The notes below the pieces were generated by a model. That model was not told the DNA's origin. It searched no databases and saw nothing but the letters and a program-made list of their open reading frames with translations. A stretch of DNA of 64,000 bases, taken from positions 3,625 to 67,624 of the forward strand of contig UQTM01000009.1 in NCBI GenBank assembly GCA_900544025.1, written 5' to 3'. Position numbers and translations under genes: made by a program. Source of the stretch: an uncultured Odoribacter sp. GTDB lineage: Bacteria; Bacteroidota; Bacteroidia; Bacteroidales; Marinifilaceae. Every line of letters begins with the position of its first letter. The stretch's first letter is position 1. Positions 45,017 to 54,547 of the stretch are shown here, in pieces.

Positions 45017-46165
45017 ATGACGGTTTTTCAGTACCTCGTCAAAGAGCCGTTCCCATTGCTGCATGATGTTTTCCAGTTGAAATCTCCGGGCGTTGATGCG
45101 TGCCTGAATGCCCATCTGTTGCCGGATTTCGGGATGTTCGATCAGAAAGCAGATTCTTTCGGCTAATTTATCGATGTCTCCGTTTTCCACCAGAAAGCCG
45201 TCTTTGCCATTGTCGATGATGTCTTTCGGCCCGCAGGGGCAGGCAAAGGACACGGACGGAACGCCGCAACTCATCGCTTCGGTGATGACCATTCCGAAAC
45301 CTTCGAAACGGGAACTCAGTACGAAGATCTCGCTTTCCATATATTTTTCAGCGATATGATCTACCGGGGCGTGGAATCGACAGGATTCTTCGATTTTTAA
45401 TTCCTGAGCCTGCCGCTTGTAAGGGGCGGGATCGCCTGCCCCGTAAATAGCCAGCGTATAATCCGGGTGTTGCCGCTGCACCTGCTGCCAGGCCCGGAGC
45501 AGCAGGTCGAATCCCTTTTGAGGCTCGTATCTCCCCACGGCAAGCACTTGTTTGGAAGGCATGCCTGTGATTTGTTCGGGGAAAAAGGAGAGGGGATTGG
45601 ATATTGCCTCTATGTTGTTCAGTTCCGGGTATTGCTCCTTGTCTTCATTGCAAAGAACGATGAATTTATCGAGCTGTTCGATCTTTCGCAGCATTTGATT
45701 CATCCACATTTTCTGCAATATCCGTTTAACCGGATTCCGGGCAGCATCGTCGAAGTTACGATAGTTTTTGCGGTTTACGTGAATTTCTCCGATTTTCCGG
45801 CTGCCGTCTTTGATCGTGTTGATAAAATTGATTTCCCGCCGCATCATAGAAATCGTAATGTCGGGTTTCAGTTGCTGAAGGCATTGCGTTAGCCTTTTTT
45901 TGTACATGCGCTGTTTTTGCAGATAAACCAATCCTTTTTTCCAAAGGGGTAAATGCCATAAACTATCGAAATTCAGGTCTAAATGAATCACTTTAATACG
46001 GGGAGAAAGAGGAAACCAGGGTGTTTTATCCTTGCCGTCTGTGAGAATGAGATACACTTCGTATCCTGCCTGGTCGGCCAGGTAGTTGGCTTTCAGCGTC
46101 AATACTCTTTCCATGCCTCCGGCAATGTATAAAGAGGGGATACAGTAGGCTATTTTCTTTCCCAT
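45002..46165 (-). CDS. GT4 glycosyltransferase
   Basis: This 387-residue GT-B enzyme opens with YCIPSLYIAGGMERVLTLKANYL. The C-terminal nucleotide-sugar domain carries LAVGRYEPQKGFDLLLRAW and the E-x7-E block SRFEGFGMVITEAMSCGVPSV. It is probably an inner-membrane-associated transferase of the polysaccharide pathway; donor and acceptor are unknown. It starts one base after the 46167 gene stop (translational coupling) and overlaps the acyltransferase gene at its 3' end. Confidence 0.92.
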   Translation of the reverse strand: MGKKIAYCIPSLYIAGGMERVLTLKANYLADQAGYEVYLILTDGKDKTPWFPLSPRIKVIHLDLNFDSLWHLPLWKKGLVYLQKQRMYKKRLTQCLQQLKPDITISMMRREINFINTIKDGSRKIGEIHVNRKNYRNFDDAARNPVKRILQKMWMNQMLRKIEQLDKFIVLCNEDKEQYPELNNIEAISNPLSFFPEQITGMPSKQVLAVGRYEPQKGFDLLLRAWQQVQRQHPDYTLAIYGAGDPAPYKRQAQELKIEESCRFHAPVDHIAEKYMESEIFVLSSRFEGFGMVITEAMSCGVPSVSFACPCGPKDIIDNGKDGFLVENGDIDKLAERICFLIEHPEIRQQMGIQARINARRFQLENIMQQWERLFDEVLKNRHSSSC

Positions 46166-46166
46166 A

Positions 46167-47294
46167 TTATTTTTCTTTGGAGATGTGTTCGATGACTTTT
46201 TGCATTTGTATTTTCCAGGAGAGATGTCCGATCGATTCTCTGATTTCCTGTGCAGATTGTGTGCGGGTATCGATAAAATGCAGAATTTCCCGGATATCGA
46301 TCGGGGTTTCGTCTGCCGGAGCTTTCAGTATATAGGGCATGTCGTCGAAATCTTCGTCCGTTTCGGAATAAATAAACGGGATACCCCTGGCAGCGTATTC
46401 CCTGTTCTTTAACGTTTTGATTTTGTCGATCCCGGAACGATGCCTTCCGAGGCTGCCGATGGCAAAATCGCATCGGTCGAACAGGCCGTCCAGTTCCTCT
46501 CCCTGTTTTTGACCATACAGAGTAACCCGCTCCTGTAAGTTATATTCCTGAATGAGCCGGTCGAATAGCTGTTGCTCATATTGTCCCAATCCTCCTACAA
46601 TGTGTAGAAAAACTTCCCGGTCATGAGGCTGGCGGTAGTATTCCCCCAAACCGGTCAGAATCCGGTCGTAAGCATGCCAGTAATGCACTTCTGCAACGGC
46701 AAGCAGGTGTATTCGACCGTCCGGATGATCGTCCTTCTTTTTCAGAGGGATTGCCTCGAAGTCGATGCCATTGGAGATACAAACGGTTTCTTTGCCGAAA
46801 ATTTCGGATTTATCGGTGAATGTAACGATGGCGGAGAGGGCTTTTGCCATGCGTTTCCGGTATATTTTATCTATTCCTAATTCTATTTTCCAGAAAAGCG
46901 GTACGTTCCGGTATTCCTGATCGTAAGGATAAGTGGGAATCTCCATAACCGTTTTGATACCCGCCTTTCGGAGTTTTTGATAAAAACGGATCGTGAACGG
47001 ATTGGCATTGTGGAAAGAACGGATATAAACCAGCCCTATATCGTTTTGTTGGGCATATTGCAGTACGGCGTCATAGCTGGTACGTTTGCGTAAAGGGGCT
47101 AAAGGGCTTTTCCCATAATCTTCCAGCACCTGATCGTCGATCATCCTGACTTTATGTCCGTTCGCCTGTATTTCGTAATGACAGAAGAATACCTTATGGC
47201 CGTTTGCCTGCAAGCCTTTCATTTGGTATCTTATCTTTTTACTGATACCGCTGACAGGGGACAGACCGTGAAAGATCAGGAAGAGTATATTCAT
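46167..47294 (-). CDS. Glycosyltransferase (GT-B, GT4-like)
   Basis: This 375-residue protein begins NILFLIFHGLSPVSGISKKIRYQMKGL, a GT4-type opening. The N-terminal domain includes DIGLVYIRSFHNANPFTIRFY and the second Rossmann domain HLLAVAEVHYWHAYDRILTGL. The classical EGFG block is replaced by KTLKNREYAARGIPFIYSETD, as in divergent GT4 members. It forms a two-gene leftward unit with the following GT4 and has a promoter-like box at 47320. Confidence 0.82.
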   Translation of the reverse strand: MNILFLIFHGLSPVSGISKKIRYQMKGLQANGHKVFFCHYEIQANGHKVRMIDDQVLEDYGKSPLAPLRKRTSYDAVLQYAQQNDIGLVYIRSFHNANPFTIRFYQKLRKAGIKTVMEIPTYPYDQEYRNVPLFWKIELGIDKIYRKRMAKALSAIVTFTDKSEIFGKETVCISNGIDFEAIPLKKKDDHPDGRIHLLAVAEVHYWHAYDRILTGLGEYYRQPHDREVFLHIVGGLGQYEQQLFDRLIQEYNLQERVTLYGQKQGEELDGLFDRCDFAIGSLGRHRSGIDKIKTLKNREYAARGIPFIYSETDEDFDDMPYILKAPADETPIDIREILHFIDTRTQSAQEIRESIGHLSWKIQMQKVIEHISKEK

Positions 47295-47319
47295 ATTTTG
47301 CTCTTTTCAATGCTTATAC

Positions 47320-47327
47320 AAAGTTAT
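47320..47327 (-). promoter_or_regulatory. Putative promoter of the 47294-45002 unit
   Basis: CAAAGTTA on the plus strand is TAACTTTG on the minus strand, matching TAnnTTTG, 26 bp upstream of the start codon. Confidence 0.45.
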
Positions 47328-47369
47328 TATATATTTTAGGATAATCCTGTTTATTTCGGATAAAAACAA

Positions 47370-47377
47370 TAATTTTG
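47370..47377 (+). promoter_or_regulatory. Putative promoter of the 47449-51136 unit
   Basis: TAATTTTG matches TAnnTTTG 72 bp before the GT4 start. It is divergent from the box at 47320, so the 154-bp gap serves both directions. Confidence 0.5.
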
Positions 47378-47448
47378 CATAGAATCGGATGTCTTGAAAT
47401 ACTTCTGTGATTGTAGTTTACACTCCATAATAAAATGAAATAGCCAGC

Positions 47449-48621
47449 ATGAAGATTTGTTTTTATTGTGATTCGATATTTACGTTCGGCGGTGTGCAGC
47501 GTGTGCTGGCAGGCCTTGCCAGGGAGTTGTCCCGGCGGCATGAAGTGACGATTCTGACAAGGGACGATCCAGCCGACGAAGACCGTTCTATGTATGGATT
47601 GCAGGACGCTGCATTGAAGTTTCGCTATTTGCGTTATCCGAAATTGCCGTTTTACGAAAACATTCCCTGTAAGGCTTACAGTTTGCTATATAAGAAAATT
47701 TTACCGCAGAATGCCTGGACTACAAGGTTATATACCTATTCTTCGTTCCCTTTTGCTTACCGGAAGCTTTTGATCGGGGCATTGAGGGAGGAGGATTACG
47801 ATGTCGTGGTAGGGGTGCATGTCTTCCCTTCCCTGTTTTTGGCGGGAATACGCAAGCATATCCGGGCAAAGGTGGTCGGCTGGATGCATAATTCTTACGA
47901 AGCTTTTTTTGGACAGCCCGGAATTTGGCTTTGGAAAGGAGAGAAGCGTTTTAAATATCAGTCGAAAGCGTTGGACGAGATTGTGGTATTGACCCGGAAC
48001 GACCAGCGTTTGTACCAGGAGCGCTTAGGGGTGAGGACGAGTGTTTTATACAATCCTCTGACTTTGGAAACGAAGGGGCAGGGACATGCGCTTTATAAAA
48101 AATTTTTGGCCGTGGGGCGTATGACTCCTTTTATGAAAGGATTCGATATTCTGGTGGAAGGTTTTGCTTTGTTCGCCCAAGAAAACAGCGAATGGACACT
48201 GGATATTGTGGGCGAAGGAGAAGAGGAGGATTTGATACGTTCGCTGATTGCAAAACACGGATTGGAAAGCCGGGTGAAGATTCATCCTTTTACGAAGGAC
48301 ATCCAGAGGTATTATGCCGCTGCCAGCGTTTATGTGCTGAGTTCCCGTTGGGAAGGCTTCGGTTTGGTGCTGATTGAAGCGATGTCGCACGGTTTGCCTG
48401 TCATTGCTTCGGATGTTCCGGTGGGGAAAGAGTTGCTGGGGGATAAATCTTTCGGTTTCCTTTTTGAAAACGGCAATCCGGCTTCACTTGCCGGACAAAT
48501 GAGCCGGGTGGCGGGATTGGCGGAACTCGGAGAGCTGGGAGAGGAGGCGAAAGCTTATGCCGGGGAGTTCGAGGCAGGCTATATCGCCGGAATATGGGAA
48601 AAAACGATATTAAAAAATTGA
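47449..48621 (+). CDS. GT4 glycosyltransferase
   Basis: This 390-residue GT-B enzyme has the N-terminal glycine loop FTFGGVQRVLAGLARELSRRHEV and the C-terminal LAVGRMTPFMKGFDILVEGF followed by SSRWEGFGLVLIEAMSHGLPVIASDVPVG, the complete GT4 signature. It is the first gene of a rightward unit with the flippase (6 bp) and an acyltransferase (4 bp), so it probably completes the repeat unit before export. Confidence 0.93.
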   Translation: MKICFYCDSIFTFGGVQRVLAGLARELSRRHEVTILTRDDPADEDRSMYGLQDAALKFRYLRYPKLPFYENIPCKAYSLLYKKILPQNAWTTRLYTYSSFPFAYRKLLIGALREEDYDVVVGVHVFPSLFLAGIRKHIRAKVVGWMHNSYEAFFGQPGIWLWKGEKRFKYQSKALDEIVVLTRNDQRLYQERLGVRTSVLYNPLTLETKGQGHALYKKFLAVGRMTPFMKGFDILVEGFALFAQENSEWTLDIVGEGEEEDLIRSLIAKHGLESRVKIHPFTKDIQRYYAAASVYVLSSRWEGFGLVLIEAMSHGLPVIASDVPVGKELLGDKSFGFLFENGNPASLAGQMSRVAGLAELGELGEEAKAYAGEFEAGYIAGIWEKTILKN

Positions 48622-48627
48622 GGGTTC

Positions 48628-50094
48628 ATGGCTTCTTTAAAGAAAGAACTTTTTTCGGGCGTGTTCTATACGGCTATCGCTAAGTATTCGGGAATACTGA
48701 TTTCTTTGGTGGTGGCGGGTGTTTTGTCCCGTTTGGTCGCTCCGGAGGAATTCGGAGTCATTACCGTGGCTACGGTTGTCATTTCCTTTTTTTCGGTGTT
48801 CAGCGATCTGGGAATTGCTCCTGCGGTCGTTCAGCATCAGGATTTGAACGATGAGGATTTATCCGGCTTGTTCTCTTTTTCCTGCTGGACGGGATTGGCC
48901 TTAGGGTGTGTTTTCTTTTTATCTTCGTGGTTGATCGCTTCTTATTACGAAGACCGGGCATTAATACCTATCGTTCAGTTATTGTCTTTGAATTTGGTTT
49001 TCGCTTCTGCCAATATCGTCCCGAATGCTTTGCTTTTCAAGGCAAAGAATTTTAAATTCATCGCCTGGCGGAGTTTGGGGATTCAGGTTGCCGGAGGGGT
49101 GATCGCTATCGCTGTGGCTTTATTGGGAGGCGGTATATATGCTCTGGTCGTTAATCCGATTTTATCGAGCATCTTGCTGTTTGTCGTTTCTTATCGCAAG
49201 TATCCTCAAAAACTGAAGTTCAGTTGGGGAATTGCCCCTTTGCGGAAAATTTTTCGTTTTTCCGCTTATCAGTTTTTATTCAATATCATTTGTTTCTTTA
49301 GCCGGAATCTGGATAAATTGCTCATCGGGAAACATATGGGAATGACCCTTTTAGGATATTACGATAAGTCGTACCGCTTAATGATGCTACCTTTGCAAAA
49401 CATTACTTATGTGGTTACTCCTGTAATGCACCCTGTTTTTTCGGAATTGCAGAACAATAAGGAAAAAATGGTCGTCTCCTATGGAAAGATTGTTCGTTTT
49501 TTAGCTTTGATCGGGTTACCCTTGTCGGCAACACTTTGGTTTACGGCGAAAGAAATCACTCTGGTGATTTTTGGCGATCAATGGCTGCCTTCCGTGCCTG
49601 TGTTTCAAATCTTGTCGCTGTCGGTGGGCATACAGATTATTCTTTCTACTTCCGGAGCCATTTTTCAGGCGGCGAACGATACTAAAAATTTATTTATCAC
49701 CGGCTTGATTTCGGCTGTGCTGAACGTTACGGGGATGTGTATCGGAATTTTCTATTTCAAAACCCTTGAAGCTGTGGCCTGGGGAATCTGTATTTCATTT
49801 ACTCTTAGTTTTTTACAGTCTTACTGGGTGATGTATAGGGTGACCTTCAAACAAAGCATGCTGCTGTTTTGGAAGCAATTCGTATCTCCTTTGGCTTTGA
49901 GTGTATTGATCGGCGGGGTGCTGTGGAGTGTGGTGTCTTTGCTGGATGATTGCCCCATGCTGCTGAGCCTGATCGTAAAAGGCATGATAGCCCTGACCGT
50001 ATGGGTGATTTATATGCAGATGAGCGGGGAATACGATATTTGGGGGAAGACACGGAGTGTAATGGTAACTCTAAGAAATAAACTGAACAGATAA
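48628..50094 (+). CDS. wzx: Wzx-type oligosaccharide flippase (MOP family)
   Basis: This 488-residue protein has about 14 helices typical of polysaccharide flippases. The opening SLKKELFSGVFYTAIAKYSGILISLVVAGVLSRLVAPEEFG and the middle SRNLDKLLIGKHMGMTLLGYYDKSYRLMMLPLQNI are characteristic of this family. It would flip the lipid-linked repeat unit to the periplasmic face for the Wzy-like polymerase at 56603. It is the middle gene of the rightward unit. Confidence 0.9.
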   Translation: MASLKKELFSGVFYTAIAKYSGILISLVVAGVLSRLVAPEEFGVITVATVVISFFSVFSDLGIAPAVVQHQDLNDEDLSGLFSFSCWTGLALGCVFFLSSWLIASYYEDRALIPIVQLLSLNLVFASANIVPNALLFKAKNFKFIAWRSLGIQVAGGVIAIAVALLGGGIYALVVNPILSSILLFVVSYRKYPQKLKFSWGIAPLRKIFRFSAYQFLFNIICFFSRNLDKLLIGKHMGMTLLGYYDKSYRLMMLPLQNITYVVTPVMHPVFSELQNNKEKMVVSYGKIVRFLALIGLPLSATLWFTAKEITLVIFGDQWLPSVPVFQILSLSVGIQIILSTSGAIFQAANDTKNLFITGLISAVLNVTGMCIGIFYFKTLEAVAWGICISFTLSFLQSYWVMYRVTFKQSMLLFWKQFVSPLALSVLIGGVLWSVVSLLDDCPMLLSLIVKGMIALTVWVIYMQMSGEYDIWGKTRSVMVTLRNKLNR

Positions 50095-50098
50095 GGTT

Positions 50099-51136
50099 AT
50101 GGGAAGTAAAAAGTATAATCGTCAAATCGCTTTTTTGCAGGTGTGGGCCATTGTGCTGGTGTGCTTGGGACATTCGCTTTTCAATCCGTATGCTACGATA
50201 TACATTCATCGCTGGATATATGCTTTCCACATGCCTTTGTTTATGTTTTTGTCGGGCTATCTGCTGGTGTATGCCTGCAACATTAAGAATAGGGAAGTCC
50301 GGGATATCGAGTGGTTTGGACGGGAACGATTTTTATTGAAAAAAGCGAAGCGTTTACTGTTGCCTTACTTTTTTATCAGCACATTGGTTTATGTGCCTAA
50401 ATGCTTATTGAGTGCTTATGCACTTCGTCCTGTGGATCTTTCGTTCGGGGCATATATACAAATGCTGCTGTATCCCTGGGATAATGTGATTAAGTTTTTC
50501 TGGTTTTTACCGACTTTGTTTATTATAACCCTGCTGACAGTCGGTTTGATAAAAGTTTTCCGCATCCGGCGGGAAAATATGTTTGCCTATGGAATTATTT
50601 TTGTGGTCCTGCTTTTATTGAAGGTCTTCAATCCTTTGGAAGGTGTTTCTTTCCTGAATTTAGAAGGAGTGATCGGTTATTGGTTATTTTTTTGGTGCGG
50701 GTTTGTGTTTTTCTTTATTCAGGGCAATATCGAGCGCCGTTTGTATTTAGAGAAAGAATGGATGTGCGCCTTGCTCGGAATCGTCTTTTCGGGATTAATT
50801 TATTATTTCCCGGATGCTTCCGCTCCTTTAGTCCGTGCAGGCTATACGTTCTTAGGTATTTTATTCAGCCTTTCCCTCAGTAAATTATATGTCCGTTATC
50901 ATGCCCGTTGGGCGGATCATCTTTTCGGAAGCTCGTATGCCATTTATTTATTTTCGTGGTTTCCGTTAGTGGCGGTGCAATTTATCGTGCAGAAAGCAGG
51001 GCTTTCCTGGCAATTGGGATTGGTAATCGCCTTATCGGTGCAAATCTATATTCCTTTTCTGTTTTATAAATTGATTTTAAAGATAAAGCAACGCGGAACG
51101 TGGGGAAAAAGAATCGCTGCTTTATTGGGGCAGTGA
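50099..51136 (+). CDS. Acyltransferase family 3 membrane protein
   Basis: This 345-residue polytopic protein begins YNRQIAFLQVWAIVLVCLGHSLF (helix with conserved His) and continues AFHMPLFMFLSGYLLVYAC, the acyltransferase 3 hallmarks. A second polysaccharide O-acyltransferase after the one at 43943, it starts four bases after the flippase stop. It converges on the hexapeptide acyltransferase gene with nine bases between stops. Confidence 0.88.
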   Translation: MGSKKYNRQIAFLQVWAIVLVCLGHSLFNPYATIYIHRWIYAFHMPLFMFLSGYLLVYACNIKNREVRDIEWFGRERFLLKKAKRLLLPYFFISTLVYVPKCLLSAYALRPVDLSFGAYIQMLLYPWDNVIKFFWFLPTLFIITLLTVGLIKVFRIRRENMFAYGIIFVVLLLLKVFNPLEGVSFLNLEGVIGYWLFFWCGFVFFFIQGNIERRLYLEKEWMCALLGIVFSGLIYYFPDASAPLVRAGYTFLGILFSLSLSKLYVRYHARWADHLFGSSYAIYLFSWFPLVAVQFIVQKAGLSWQLGLVIALSVQIYIPFLFYKLILKIKQRGTWGKRIAALLGQ

Positions 51137-51145
51137 CCGGTCTTT

Positions 51146-51772
51146 TCAGGCATGAGGAACTTTTATCCATTCCTGTTGTTCGAAATCGTATCGTTTGATG
51201 ACTTTTGCCGGATTTCCCGCACAAATGGAATAGGGCGGGACCGACCGGGTGACGATGCTTCCTGCGGCTATCACACTGTGTTTACCGATTTCGACTCCTG
51301 CCAGTATCACGGCATTGGCTCCGATCCATACATCGTCCCCGATGCGGATGGGTGAGGTGGATACGCCTTGTTCGGCGATTGTTTTGGTTACCTCGTGGAA
51401 ATTATGGTTTAAGCCGGAAATGGTTACGTTTTGGGCAATGTTGGTGTGATCGCCGATATCGACGGGGCCGATGACCGTATTGCCTAAGCCGATGCGGGTG
51501 TGGTTGCCGATCGTGATGTCGCCGACCATATTGTTTAAGGCGGAGAAACTCTCTACTACGGATTTTTGCCCTAAGCAAAAGCGATTGAAAGGAACCAGGT
51601 CTTTCCGTACGTTACGGTATATGATTGCGCCTTTCCCTTTTTGCAGGTAAATGAACTGAAAAGAACGAAGCCATCTTCTGGGACGGGTTTTTACAGGATG
51701 TACCAACAGATACAACAGCCTTTGTTTCCACCGGGGATTCTGTTTGATTTTTTCTTTCAGTTTCGATAGCAT
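51146..51772 (-). CDS. Left-handed beta-helix (hexapeptide) acyltransferase
   Basis: This 208-residue protein has tandem hexapeptide repeats: [35 protein letters not shown], then [34 protein letters not shown]. The catalytic His is probably in the loop LNHNFHE. It is a soluble trimeric O- or N-acetyltransferase of the maltose/galactoside acetyltransferase type and probably decorates a sugar of the polysaccharide. It is the last gene of the long leftward operon, 11 bp after the ZorB-like gene. Confidence 0.92.
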   Translation of the reverse strand: MLSKLKEKIKQNPRWKQRLLYLLVHPVKTRPRRWLRSFQFIYLQKGKGAIIYRNVRKDLVPFNRFCLGQKSVVESFSALNNMVGDITIGNHTRIGLGNTVIGPVDIGDHTNIAQNVTISGLNHNFHEVTKTIAEQGVSTSPIRIGDDVWIGANAVILAGVEIGKHSVIAAGSIVTRSVPPYSICAGNPAKVIKRYDFEQQEWIKVPHA

Positions 51773-51783
51773 GGTAAGTGTTA

Positions 51784-52500
51784 TTAAGTTTTATCCTGTT
51801 TCAATATTCTTACGATTCGTTTTTCGGCATCGGTCTTCACCCGGAATTCCACCCGTCTTGATTTTTCTTTGTTTTCTTGCCCGTCGGCATCGAAAATGAG
51901 CTTGCTGGACGAAAGACCGTTGGCTGTGAGATGTTTTTTTTCCCACTCGAACAGATTTTTATTCCAGTCTTGCCGAAGGATATATTCCAGAACCTTCCGG
52001 GTTCTGTTTTGTGACAATTCCATGTTGTTGAAATAGGCTTGCTGTTCGGAGGTCTTGCTAAACCATTCGCTCGACGTGTGCCCTTCGATGCGGATTTCTT
52101 CGATGTCGTTTTTATACTTATCGCTGGTCAGAATGTTCAGGTAGCGGGGGAAAAAATCGTCCAACAAAGCTTTGAAATTATTTTTCAACTCTGCGCTGCC
52201 CACTTCGAACAGAATGTCCGGTTGCTCAAACCGGATGGAGAGGGTCGATTCGTCCAATATCGCATTCCAGTCTTTCAGATTTTTGCCGAATTCTTTTTTC
52301 AGGTCTAAATACAATTCATTTTGTAAATTCTCGTAAGTAACTGCAATAGTTTCGATCCGTTTTTTTTCGATTGTGATTTTTACCATGTAGGTAATAGAAA
52401 CAAAAAGGAATACCATCATCAGCACCGACATCAGGTCTGAGATGGATATCCACGGATTCTCTTCCTGTTTCCCGTTAAATAGTTTCATGTTCGTAAACAA
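51784..52500 (-). CDS. ZorB/MotB-like OmpA-domain stator subunit
   Basis: This 238-residue inner-membrane protein has one transmembrane helix (about 18-40, [24 protein letters not shown]) with Asp22 near its cytoplasmic end, the position of the proton-carrying Asp of MotB/ZorB. A linker precedes an OmpA-like peptidoglycan-binding domain (about 88-230) with [22 protein letters not shown] near 137-144 and [17 protein letters not shown]. It pairs with the ZorA-like protein encoded seven bases upstream to form a predicted proton- or sodium-driven channel. It is in the polysaccharide operon without other Zorya genes. Confidence 0.85.
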   Translation of the reverse strand: MFTNMKLFNGKQEENPWISISDLMSVLMMVFLFVSITYMVKITIEKKRIETIAVTYENLQNELYLDLKKEFGKNLKDWNAILDESTLSIRFEQPDILFEVGSAELKNNFKALLDDFFPRYLNILTSDKYKNDIEEIRIEGHTSSEWFSKTSEQQAYFNNMELSQNRTRKVLEYILRQDWNKNLFEWEKKHLTANGLSSSKLIFDADGQENKEKSRRVEFRVKTDAEKRIVRILKQDKT

Positions 52501-52507
52501 TCTGGAG

Positions 52508-53413
52508 TTAAGATTCTTCTTGCTGGCGTTTTAAGATCGCATTGTGGTCTAAAGTCAGTTTGTTGATAATGGTAATTAGGGTATGGGAGAACTGTTCCAT
52601 TGCGCTCATTTCGCGTTTCAACCTTTCTTCCATTGTGTTTAGCTGCCGTTCCAGCTGGGTTTCCGTTGTTTTGACCAAACTGCCTAAGTTGTTCATTTGG
52701 GTTGTAACGGATTCTTGCTGCCTGGTGTTCAGAGAAATCGACTTATTCAGGAACAGACCGATGTTTCCGGATACCTGATTCAAGGTCTCCAGAGAGGCGT
52801 GTATGTTGTTGCTGACAATTTTAATTTGTTGGTTATTCGTTTCCTGAATCTCCCGGAGGCTTTTCACGGTTTGATTGATTTCTTGTATCGCTTCGTTTAT
52901 TTCGCTGGAAATTTGAGAATTCCAACTGTCCATCGCTTTTTGAAGGGCTGCGGTAAAGGCGTTCACATGGAGTTCTGCAATATGTTCGGAAAAAGAATTG
53001 AAGGAAGCATTCAGCCGGGTTAAATTTTCGTTTGAGTTCCGGTTTGCTTCCTGCATGCAATTTTCTATGCTCGAAAGGATTGAAATAACCTGGGAGCCCT
53101 CTGCTTCCGGTTCCGTTTCGGCTTCCAGCCTGATCCCATAAACGGCCGGATAAAGTTTCAGTAATAACGAGGCACACATTCCGGCAATCGAGGTCAGGAA
53201 AGCTGTTTTCAATCCTTCCAGCAGGGCAGGAAGGGCAATCTCTATTTGTGTTACGTCAAAATCCAATAAGCCTATAAATATTCCGGCGAAGGTTCCGAGG
53301 ATACCCAATGAGATGACCGTAGAAGCCAGGGTGGTACGGCTAAACCAGAATTTTCCGATGTAGGGAAACAGGAATATAAATAAGGAACTGATAATGGTGA
53401 TATAAATGTTCAT
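52508..53413 (-). CDS. ZorA/MotA/ExbB-like channel subunit with coiled-coil tail
   Basis: This 301-residue protein has three predicted helices (about 3-20, 29-51, 66-88). Helix two carries SLGILGTFAGIFIGLLDF and helix three LEGLKTAFLTSIAGMCASLLL with pore-lining Thr/Ser (70, 74, 75), as in MotA/TolQ/ExbB. Residues 105-300 are a long Gln/Asn/Leu-rich coiled coil, predicted cytoplasmic. That layout is like ZorA, though the tail is shorter than in Zorya ZorA. It lies four bases after a GT4 gene and seven before the ZorB-like gene, so it is co-transcribed with polysaccharide genes. Confidence 0.83.
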   Translation of the reverse strand: MNIYITIISSLFIFLFPYIGKFWFSRTTLASTVISLGILGTFAGIFIGLLDFDVTQIEIALPALLEGLKTAFLTSIAGMCASLLLKLYPAVYGIRLEAETEPEAEGSQVISILSSIENCMQEANRNSNENLTRLNASFNSFSEHIAELHVNAFTAALQKAMDSWNSQISSEINEAIQEINQTVKSLREIQETNNQQIKIVSNNIHASLETLNQVSGNIGLFLNKSISLNTRQQESVTTQMNNLGSLVKTTETQLERQLNTMEERLKREMSAMEQFSHTLITIINKLTLDHNAILKRQQEES

Positions 53414-53417
53414 ATCG

Positions 53418-54536
53418 TTATGAATTAAAGTTCAGGTAGATGTTCAGTAACCGGCGGGCCGTTTGTTCCCACGAAAAGGATTTAACCCGTTCCAGTCCGT
53501 ATGCAATTTGTGCATCGCGGAAAGCGGAGTCCTGCTCCAGCCGGAGCAATTGTGCTGCAATTTCCTCCGGTTTTTCCGGATTCACTAAAATGGCTCCTGT
53601 TCCGGCCACTTCCGGGATTGCCGAGGTGTTGGAGCTAATAACCGGAGTTCCGCAGGCCATGGCCTCGAGCAGGGGGATGCCGAAGCTCTCCCGTAAAGAA
53701 GTGTATAGAAAAGCCGAAGCTCCGTTGTAAACGGCAGGCAGGTCGGCATGGGGAATATATCCCGGATAGTTCAGCAAAGGTTTTATTTCCCGGATATTCT
53801 GTTCCGTTAAAATCCGGTCTATAACCGATTCCTGCAAATCGGCTATCAGCAGGGGAAGCGGATTTGCCGATCGTTTCACATAGAGGCTGTAAGCCTTTAA
53901 GGTCAGGGGAGTGTTCTTTTTCGGATCGGTATTACCGAGAAATAGAATATATTTTTCCGCTTTCAGGTATTTCCGGGTAATGCTGTAAACTTGTTCCAGA
54001 GGTTTGAAACGTTTGTTGTAACCGTTGTGTACGGCTGTCAGTATGCCTGGCGGAAGCTGAAGCGTATCCTGAATGCGGTTGCATTCGAATTGTGATACCG
54101 TAATAATTTTTTTACATTTCCGTAAAATGCGGGGAACCACCATACGGCGGTAATACCAGCCTAAGTTTTGATACAGTGAGCGGTTTGTACCCGATCTTTT
54201 TTCTAAAAAAATAATATCGTGCAGGGTCAGAATCAGAGGCACATGGCTATATATCGGAGCTGTATTGCTGGTGCAATGCAACAGGTCGGGCCCGATCTTT
54301 TTCAGGGCGCGCGGTAGTGCCCATTGTTCCCAGAGCGGGTAAGTGGGACAGTCGACCTCCACGATATGTACGTTGTCGGAAGGAGAGAGGCAACGGTCTG
54401 TTCCGGGAGCGACCAGAATGTAATATTCATTTTCCCGGTCGAGTTTTTGTAATTCCCGGATTGTTTCCAATGCCACGAAATCCATTCCATGTTTGTTCGT
54501 CCTGAATATACGTTGTGCTTCGATAGCGATTTTCAT
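53418..54536 (-). CDS. GT4 glycosyltransferase
   Basis: This 372-residue GT-B enzyme begins MKIAIEAQRIFRTNKHGMDFVALETIREL and carries LHCTSNTAPIYSHVPLILTLHDIIFLEKR near 95-120. The C-terminal domain has ILFLGNTDPKKNTPLTLKAY and LYTSLRESFGIPLLEAMACGTPVISSN (E-x7-E). This resembles WbaZ/mannosyltransferase-type GT4 proteins; a mannose donor would fit a mannose-1-phosphate guanylyltransferase at the right edge, but this is inference. It is directly followed by the channel gene pair. Confidence 0.92.
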   Translation of the reverse strand: MKIAIEAQRIFRTNKHGMDFVALETIRELQKLDRENEYYILVAPGTDRCLSPSDNVHIVEVDCPTYPLWEQWALPRALKKIGPDLLHCTSNTAPIYSHVPLILTLHDIIFLEKRSGTNRSLYQNLGWYYRRMVVPRILRKCKKIITVSQFECNRIQDTLQLPPGILTAVHNGYNKRFKPLEQVYSITRKYLKAEKYILFLGNTDPKKNTPLTLKAYSLYVKRSANPLPLLIADLQESVIDRILTEQNIREIKPLLNYPGYIPHADLPAVYNGASAFLYTSLRESFGIPLLEAMACGTPVISSNTSAIPEVAGTGAILVNPEKPEEIAAQLLRLEQDSAFRDAQIAYGLERVKSFSWEQTARRLLNIYLNFNS

Positions 54537-54547
54537 GATGTGCGGTG

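Noticed and set aside
51784..53413. Complete Zorya defence system
   Set aside because: Only the ZorAB-like channel pair is present; neighbours are polysaccharide genes and no zorC, zorD or zorE candidate is found.
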